From the NCBI GenBank assembly GCA_008692225.1, contig VICG01000014.1, positions 1,407,501-1,471,500 on the forward strand: a stretch of 64,000 nt of DNA, in the 5' to 3' direction. Of the stretch, positions 56,674 through 64,000 are shown one piece after another. Under the pieces are notes generated by a model. It worked only from the letters and a program-made list of their open reading frames with translations. It was not told where the DNA came from and searched no databases. Positions within the stretch are counted from its first letter, which is position 1. Each line of letters opens with the position of its first letter. The translations under genes and the position numbers were made by a program. The DNA comes from Monilinia fructicola. Its lineage: Eukaryota > Ascomycota > Leotiomycetes > Helotiales > Sclerotiniaceae.

Positions 56674-57143
56674 GGTTCGACACAAACACCCATGCATGCC
56701 TCCAGGCTCCTCCTTCCAGTACGGCGTACACAAATCATGTTTCGACTTTCGAGCCATCAATGCAAGACCTGCAAGACCTGCAAGACCCGTCCGAGGGTAG
56801 GTGTAGCCTCGCAGCAGCGTCGCGCGCCATCGACGGGTCGCGATTCAGAAGGTGCAAAGCGAAGCGCTACCTACCTACTTACAGGACTACCTACTTACAG
56901 GACTGCCTACTCCGTACAGTATCTAGGATTCTCTCAGTACTGGGTGGCCCGGACAAAAAGAAAATCTCTAGTACTGTGCTCTGTACCGTACAGGACAGGA
57001 CAGGACAGGATAGGACAGGATAATAATGAAAGACTGGATGATCTAAAGTGGTGATGTTTTTGTGCTTCCAGGCTTGTGCGGTGCATTACTGTACAGCGTC
57101 CCGCCTGATTCACGCAGGCATCCCATCTGGGAATCTATCTGCT

Positions 57144-57164
57144 CCCCCCCCCCCCCCCCCCCCC
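57144..57164. repeat. Mononucleotide run C21
   Basis: Twenty-one consecutive C, about 500 bp from the A19 run. Confidence 0.95.
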
Positions 57165-59449
57165 AGATGAGGTGACGGAAGCTGATGGCGCAGTAGAAGA
57201 GCTAGAAGGGAAGAAGAGTGTTGATGTTTATTTTGGTTTCTCTTGCAGTGCTGCACTTGGCCCTTCGTGTACCGTAAGATTCTCTACCTAGATCATAATA
57301 CCATACCATACATACATACGTTCGTCTCAATGGCCGCGCGCCATCAGTCACACAGACCGCAGCGCCCCTTTCTTCACCTTACCCTTTCATAACTTCGACA
57401 CTTTTCCTCTTTAAATCTCTGACCGTTGACAGCCACTTTTGTCTTAGTCTGGGTAATTAGCGTCGCTCACCCTGGTCCATTCATGTGGGCATGGTTCGGG
57501 TATCATCCCCACTAAACGTGGTCGTCTGAGCCTGCGATTTTAGCTCTCCCGGCTTCCGCTGTCGACGGTCCCAAAGCTATCGAAGGGCCGGCGCGCCCTT
57601 GGGCTTGAAAATTGCTCGAGGAGGCTGGGAGTCTGGAAATTCGGTCTGAATGTGTGAAAGCTGTAGTTTAGTCATCACTACATTGATTGATTGGTAACCG
57701 GACGACGGACCCTCTTATCCATTCATGCCTGTAGGATGGTACGGTTGAGTCTGCGAGATTGATTGTGGCGTCCAGACTGCTTGGACGGTTTCAACGTGAT
57801 CAAAGCTAAAAAAGAATCATGCTGGATGAATGATGTGACGTCGGATAGAAAAGTACCAAAAAGGCATGTCGCAAGCCATTATTATTACCATCCAATATCC
57901 AATATCTCTCCATTGTCGCATCTCTGATAGTGGCCTAGTTTATTCCTCTTTCGTTGAAGATCCTGATTGACACGTTTCACCCTGTCCATAATCCACACTA
58001 TCGGGTCTGATTCGAAGCTGGAAGAATAGGGCAAGTCTAACGGTTTCTTGCATATGCGAGCTGAAGCGGTGTGATGAAGGATGAAAAATCTGGGGGAGAC
58101 ATTGATATTTTCGCACAGCTTTCCACTGCCATGCCATTGCTGAAGAGTGTCGGCATTCAATGAAAGCTGACTGTTGATCGGTCTCACTCGGCCTCATTCG
58201 AATGGAGGAAAGCTTGTCAACTCAAGACCTTTTGTGAGAGGTGGAAAAAAGTTCAGCACTAAAATTAACCGAGGAGTATGTTGAGGTGCTGAACAGTTAA
58301 GATCTGTCATACTCTGCACTCGCGGAGAATTCAAAGTGTAGGTCCTGGTGGTCAAACAAGCAAGCACGTTGCCCCTATCTTTACGAACCTTAACTTTTGC
58401 ACCAGTGTCGGGGGTTTATCATAGTCCGGACTGTCTGAAGGATTGGAATCATGTACAAGATGGTTGAATCCATCTGGAGTCTTGCATCCTTAATTGATTG
58501 AAGACTTTCAAGGATACGTAGTTTCCAAATATCAAAAGCTTGAGTTTGATCTGCCAACCCAGATTACTGGAAACGGTGGGAGTGAACGAATGGCCTTGAA
58601 ACAAGTTGATGATTGCACGAGGAATGTTGATGCTGCCGAAAGAGAAGTCTTGTATCTGGGGCATTGATATCGACAGTGTTTTGCAAACGCCGGAACCTGT
58701 AATACGGAATCGAGGAGCGATGCGATACAAGGCAATCAAGTGACTTGCGGTACCATTATCCCATAAGTGGAAAGATGAGCGAGGCCATGAGCTATTGATC
58801 ACATCTTTCCAAACCATGTTCTTGTTTACCATATCATGATGGGAATTTGTTGGTTTCTAGAATCCTGTCTTTTGTCTTCTGGATTGTATTTAGAGCGGTT
58901 ACATGATCCATCTCATTTTAGTACCAACATTGAAATGTCAGCATCGACCTACCACTTCCTCATTGACGATTCATCTATTTCATTCCGTACCAAGAATGCT
59001 AGGAGTCAACGGCTGGCGGTAGTACTGCTCGGTCGACGCGGGTCATAAGTTCCAATTTATAACGTACCTACCTATCAATCGTCGGAAACCCCTGGTAATA
59101 AGCAAATGAAGAAAAAGAAGCAAAGCATACCGGGAGCCACAAGCAAGTACCGCAAACGACAGAAACGGCGAGGGTGGCAGGCAATTATGCAGGTACGGTG
59201 GGATGTGTGTGTGAGGATGCAAAAGAAACATATTGCATAATGGAAGAATTGCCAGTAGGAACTTGTAAGGTCATGCCAGTTCCCGCTCGTGTATATACGG
59301 AGTATATATACATAAACCAAACGCTAAGCAGTTACCATTTGATAATGCGATAATGATAAAACCAAAGTTATCAATAAAAAATGGTGGTTTATGGTATTGA
59401 TGAGATAGATGATTGATAGTTGTAGAACAGATCTGATGGATTCTTTATC

Positions 59450-59475
59450 TACCTACCTAGGTACCTAGGTAGGTA
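59450..59475. other. 26-bp perfect palindrome with CCTAGG cores
   Basis: The sequence from 59450 to 59475 equals its own reverse complement. It is centred on GTAC and contains two CCTAGG cores flanked by TACC and GGTA. Shorter ACCTAGGT relatives occur at about 8549, 28081, 38240, 45868, 54250 and 59932. Confidence 0.9.
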
Positions 59476-59750
59476 TATACAAAGTCCTCCCTACTCGGGT
59501 AGAGGTGTAGGTATAGGGATGGATATGGGTATGCCCAGGTGTGTGTATATAGTCCTGAAGGTAGGTAGGTGGTAGTACTCAAGGGGAAAGGTGAGGGTAT
59601 CAATCATGTTTTGAGAAAGAAAATTCCTACTTCAAAATTCTTCACAATCATTCTCATCCAAACTTGACCATCTTAACATTCCAAGATTACTTCAAGAGGC
59701 TTGAAAGGGTAAAATGAGGATCGTTCCTTCTTGATATCTCTTGTTTTTGA

Positions 59751-59792
59751 CCCTTTACCCTTTACCCTTTACCCTTTACCCTTTACCCTTTA
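59751..59792. repeat. (CCCTTTA)6 heptamer repeat
   Basis: Six tandem CCCTTTA units, followed by CCCTCTTTCA and CAACCCT units (59820-59900). The unit differs from the fungal telomere repeat TTAGGG/CCCTAA. Confidence 0.9.
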
Positions 59793-59864
59793 TTCACTCT
59801 TTCCCTCTTTCACTCTTTCCCTCTTTCCCTCTTACCCCTCACCATTCACCTCTTACCTCTCACA

Positions 59865-59898
<34 letters not shown>

Positions 59899-60816
59899 GC
59901 CCCTCCCTATCACTCTTTAGATACCTACCTAGGTAGTATTCACTCAGAGATTCTATTGAGAAATAAGATAAAATAAATAAAGTAAAACAGAATAAGATTG
60001 AATGCCGACAAGGTTAGTAAGCCATAAAAGAATCCTACTCATCTCTGGATCGCCTGTATCTTTTGAAAAGACGTCAGTCCATCCATCCATCCATCCATCC
60101 ATCACATGATATCGGAGATTCCTCCTCTCCAGCAACCATACCTAGTACCCACCTCGTGTTTGTCACTCCTCCTCTTCCTCTTCCACCTTCCTTGTTATCA
60201 TTGCAATACCTTTTGATTCTTCAAACTGATTAATTGAGTCTTGATCTTTGAAGATTAGATTTCAAGAAAGTCAAGAGATTCAAAAGATCCATCCAAGTTC
60301 TTCTTCAAACCTCTTCTTGGTTTGTTTGAATTCATCTTCAACTCTTCAACTCTACTCTTTAACTCTACTCTTCAACTCTACTCTTCAAACTCTACGACAC
60401 AACAAGACAGACACAACAAGACAGTGTCATCAACATACCAACCGTCTTTTGTCTAAACAGTAAGTCAGTAATCCTATCCAAGTTCTTAACTTTCCTCATC
60501 TCTCGTCATCTTTTCTCTGTCTTTGAACCTATCTTCCTTCTTTCATGCTTGCACTCTTTGGTTCCTTCATAACCAGATCATCTTGCTGTCGTTCTGATCT
60601 GTGCATTTACTCTTGACTTCACTTATTTTTGAAAGTGAGAAAACATATTGCGATGGATTCATCTATGAGAGTTCACATTTATGTGCTAACTTTGTCTTCT
60701 CGATGACACTAGCAACCAGAATCTATTGAACCTTATTTCAACCTCAATTCTCTTCCAACTTATTCAACCTCAACCATATTTCTCGACTTCTTCTTTCTAT
60801 CTTGCTATCTTTCAAG

Positions 60817-62260
60817 ATGTCGTATAGAAACAACCGTTACTCCCCCGCATCCCAGTATGTTCTTAGATAAGATTTACAGAGTCTTTGAACTAATAAGAGT
60901 ATCTAGGCGTAATGGTGTTGTCATTCCTATCGGGTAAGTCATACTTAGACCGCAGTTTCTTCTCTTCTTTTTTCATATTCAGAAAATCAGCTCTACTATT
61001 CAAATGTCAGCAATGCTATAACAATGCTCTCATTTTCAAATAATATCCAAACAGTCAAAGCCAAACATTGAAATCCACCCATCGGAGAGTTTACTGATCA
61101 TCCTTTCAACAGCTTCAAGTTTAAATGTCGTCACTGCAGTGTCTTCAAGACCCAAGATTGTTACTCAAAAAACGAGATTGCACCGTACAAGCATACATTG
61201 TCCCAAAATCCTGGCATGAAGCCTGATTCAATCAAGCCTCTTCTAAGATGCCGCAGCTGCAAGGGAGAACAAGTCCAGGAGCTTGAGTGTCAAGGTCCCT
61301 GCGGACAAGTTAAAGTATTGGACTTGTTCAGCAAGGCCCAGCGATCTCGTGGAAATAAGTGGTGCATGGAATGTGTCCATTGGAAAGAGGGTCACCACCC
61401 TGAGGTTGACCTGACTTCCGCTCCAGGAAGCGAGCCGGCACCACACGCCACTACACCTCCACCAGTTGAGACCACTGGCTCTTACGCTGCTAGTATGGCT
61501 GCAGTAAGTATATCTCCCATCTTCTTACACTTTCAACTGTCTTGGACTATTTCTTGCATTCAAAAATATTATATGTTCAAGTCTCGACAAGGCTTATTAA
61601 GTACTGATCAATATTAAATAGTTGTCCCAACGAGCATCCTCCCTCGCAAATTGGCAATACTCCCTATAGTTCTCAGCTCGCACCTCACCTACGAGCAGTC
61701 ACTGGAAGTGGAATTGAGAACCGCTCCCAGTCTTCAGTCAGCAACCCTTTCGAAGGTGCCCGAACTGCCGATTTACCTGCTGATGGCTGGGTAACCCGAG
61801 ACTGCAGACGTCGTACCGGACCTGCTATGAGATACAACGCATATGATGCCAACGGTGTTCGCCACTCGCAACAAAAGGCAATGACCTTGACCTCTGTAAC
61901 AACATCAATCGTTGGTGACTCGAGCTTTGCGTCTGTTACTGGCGAAAGCCCTCGTGTTGCTGCCGCAACTGCTCCGCACCGATCTGCACCAGCTCCAGCT
62001 CCTCAACCGGTTCGTGTGGTCACTAACCAGAACACTGGTTGGGCTAAACCTGTAAGTTTCTCGCAATGGATTTGCACTTTCCCTCCAAGCTTTGTCGTTC
62101 ACGACAGTCATGTTATCACATGTACTAATCTGATCCATAATTCTAGATTGGCCAACGCACCAGACAACCAGTCAATCCAGGTGCCATCACGGAGTGGGCT
62201 CCCGAGTCAAACGCTCCCTATCGTAGATCCGCCTACGACTCCAGCGATGATGAAATGTAG
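60817..62260 (+). CDS. Stc1-domain protein (one apparent frameshift)
   Basis: The Stc1 domain is a tandem zinc-binding fold. In fission yeast Stc1 bridges the RNAi machinery to the CLRC heterochromatin methyltransferase; in filamentous fungi most members are uncharacterised. Exons: 60817-60854 (MSYRNNRYSPAS), 60907-60933 (RNGVVIPI), 61113-61503, 61622-62051 and 62147-62260. The domain lies at exon 3: FKCRHCSVFKTQDCYSKNEI, LRCRSCKGEQVQELECQGPC, QVKVLDLFSKAQRSRGNKWC and MECVHWKEGHHPE. The CxxC/CxxxxC and C...C pairs of both fingers are present. A Ser/Thr-rich tail follows, including GWVTRDCRRRTGPAMRYNAY, and ends RRSAYDSSDDEM. One frame change: the C-run 61662-61664 seems one base too long, between SLANWQYS and YSSQLAPHLRAVTGSGIENR. 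Introns 1, 2 and 3 use GTATGT or GTAAGT donors. Confidence 0.8.
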
Positions 62261-63262
62261 CCAATCATTTCTCCATTCCATCCTATGCCCGGGCACATGA
62301 TTCTTCGAGGATCCTGAAAAATATCCAAAGACTTGACGATTCTTTGCGTTGCGATTAACGCTCCATATTGTGACAGATATGAGAGCGATCTTCCTATCAG
62401 AATGATGATTGATTTTTCCTTTTCCATCACAACAATAACTTTTGATATTTTTCTCACGTTGCGGCATGTGGGCTCGGAGATTTGGGCTTTACTGGATATC
62501 ATTGCTGACAGTATGGCCTGTGACTGGACAAGGCCATTTTAGCTCTCGTCTTGATGCGCAGCATAGAATAGTTAATATCGATGGTTTATTTTCATTTGAG
62601 ATATGTTTGGTGATATGCCGTATTTAGGTTGTGCCATGCCATCTTTCATCTTCCCTGTAAAGTCCTTAGACCCCCGTCCTTGAGATCTGTCTTCCAAGAT
62701 CCCCAGGCCTAGAAACAATCCGCATGATTTCACGGCCTCCTCCCATTTTTTTCGCTTCGTACACTGCACTCACTTCCACCCGTTTTATAGATGTATGGTA
62801 TTGCAATTATATAGGTATGGATAGGTTTTCACTGCCAGCTTGGCTCTCTTATGCTTTTATGTAGATGTATACGCGGGAACTCCTTTCTTTTTTCTTGTTT
62901 CTTGTTTGGGCGAGCTGGTGGGTGGGTGGTTGGCCGGCCATGGGTGCATTTGGTGGTCAAAGGGGACGATGGGTAGGTAATTGGGCATGGGGATGAGCTC
63001 GAGGATGAGGAGAATTATAATCACGGTCATGGTCGCTATGCGGGCGTTTATTTTTATATTGTTATACTCTCGTATAGATTGTATATATTGTATATCATTC
63101 ACTGCCGCTGTCTGCGGCTGCTGGTGGTGGTGGTCGTGGTGGTCGTGGTGGTCGTGGTGGTCGTGGTGATGTTCAAGATCTGGGGATATAGTATCTTACA
63201 TACAGTAGGGAGAGCGGGGGGGAGTTTCTCGAGGCGATCGCGAGGGAGGGAGGGGAGGGTGG

Positions 63263-63294
<32 letters not shown>

Positions 63295-64000
63295 CTGGAT
63301 TTCTCGCTTGTTGGATTGGATTGGATTGCTCGCTTGCTCGCTTGCTGGATTGCGGGGGGATTTGGGAAGCGGGAATTGATGACCCGATTGCGTTCTTCAG
63401 CTTTAGATGGGCTTGGTTGGTTGGTCGGTTGGTTACATCTAGGGTTCTCCCGGTCCCGTGCTGCGCGCGCGTCGTCGCTCGTGGGTGGAGATTCGGATTT
63501 TGGATTTTAACTTGATGCATCATTGTATGCTTGCTGTAGCCTGTAGGACGGTCAGGACTGTGCTCGTGGGCGGTGGATTGTGGGGTGGGTTGATTTTTGT
63601 TCCCCCGTGTTGGACTGTGCGATAGGTCGGGTTAGGGTGGATGGTACTGTACAGTAGCTACGATAGCGGAGGGAGGGTGGTGGGAGTGTGGGGTTGGGTA
63701 GGGGATTAGGTATTGTAGGTAGGTAGGTAGCTCTTTGGTGTTGGTTCTATCTATGGTGGTGGTTTGGATTGAGATGGAGGGGAGGGGTGGGGGTGGGGGT
63801 GGGATGGGAGTGATGGGATAGAGTGTGGGCTGGGTGTGATGGGTGTTATGTTGTTTTGTTACGCCCTGTTATAATGGTGGGGATATGAGTCGTGAGGATA
63901 TAAGTGATGGGTGAGGGAGAATTAGTTTGTGTGATGATTGGGTTGGGTTGGGTTGGGTTGGGTGCTTGATAATGATGTATGTAGGCTGAGGGTTCGGTGC
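62261..64000. other. Right-end non-coding region with repeats
   Basis: No gene. Contains GTGGTC units (about 63125-63170), (TGAT)7 at 63264-63291, GGTTG units near 63415-63433, GTAG repeats (about 63716-63731) and GGGTT units (about 63942-63961). The last kilobase is strongly G-rich on the plus strand, with repeated GGTGGG and GGGGTGG. Confidence 0.55.

Larger units (their letters stand above)
50738..60816. other. 10-kb gene desert rich in simple repeats
   Basis: No gene is supported. The open frames produced by tetranucleotide repeats (for example 54802-55179) are low-complexity. Frames at 57885-58200 and 58449-58832 look more protein-like but have no recognisable domain or splice partners. 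The first 800 bp should hold the kinase promoter. Major arrays inside are listed separately. Pyrimidine-rich sequence at 60,100-60,800 is typical of a fungal 5' UTR/promoter for the next gene. Confidence 0.6.

Noticed and set aside
57885..58832. Possible minus-strand gene(s)
   Set aside because: Two or three overlapping frames of 75-127 codons look partly protein-like, but no domain, conserved motif or consistent splicing could be found.
59751..59792. CCCTTTA repeat resembling telomere repeats
   Set aside because: The unit is a heptamer CCCTTTA, not CCCTAA, and it sits between ordinary low-complexity pyrimidine tracts with a gene further to the right.
3541..62260. Programmed +1 ribosomal frameshifting as the cause of the frame changes
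   Set aside because: Sites share no common slippery codon pair or stop context, and changes include +2 units and one apparent loss; slippage mutation or sequence error is simpler.

Overview
The window reads as nuclear DNA of a filamentous ascomycete (Pezizomycotina). Genes carry short introns of about 49-73 nt with GTAAGT/GTATGT-type donors and YAG acceptors. Protein resemblances, from memory only, lean toward Leotiomycetes/Helotiales. The left two thirds (3.5-42 kb) are gene-bearing on both strands. The right third (42-60.8 kb) is mostly non-coding, packed with simple tandem repeats, and interrupted only by an IME2-type kinase gene. It is followed by an Stc1-domain gene.

Layout. 3.5-6.6 kb: a CsbD-like stress-type gene and a Kes1/Osh4-type oxysterol-binding protein. 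7.7-12.7 kb: two conserved fungal proteins of unknown function. 13.5-20 kb: a possible metabolic group made of an AMP-dependent acyl/aryl-CoA ligase, a divergently transcribed folylpolyglutamate-synthase-like ligase and an MFS transporter. 21.4-26.2 kb: a divergent Hsp70-like ATPase and an RCC1-repeat protein. 26.6-37.6 kb: housekeeping genes, namely proteasome alpha-2, a RING-CH membrane E3, phosphomannose isomerase, a GT34 mannosyltransferase and sphingosine-1-phosphate lyase. 38.5 kb: tRNA-Ala(AGC). 39.9-42 kb: a second MFS transporter, badly broken.

The most unusual property is that many genes can be followed by recognisable sequence through more than one reading frame. The frame changes usually sit in short homopolymers (A, T, C or G runs, apparently one base too long) or dinucleotide repeats (TC, GA or TG, apparently one unit too many), with no room for an intron. 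I see this in eleven genes: CsbD-like, Kes1-like, two conserved hypotheticals, AMP-ligase, Hsp70-like, RCC1-like, RING-CH, MFS-2, IME2 and Stc1. Six genes read through cleanly: FPGS-like (main exon), MFS-1, proteasome alpha-2, phosphomannose isomerase, GT34 and S1P lyase. Either the assembly carries slippage-type indel errors, or there is real slippage-driven gene decay. The very dense microsatellites in the same window make both readings worth testing. I infer the correct frames from remembered family sequences; no alignment was run.

Functional links. PMI supplies mannose-6-phosphate and the GT34 enzyme extends mannan in the Golgi, so the two neighbours act in one glycan pathway, probably by chance. 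S1P lyase and the Kes1-type protein both act on membrane lipids. The ligase/FPGS-like/MFS group is the only set that looks like a possible functional cluster.
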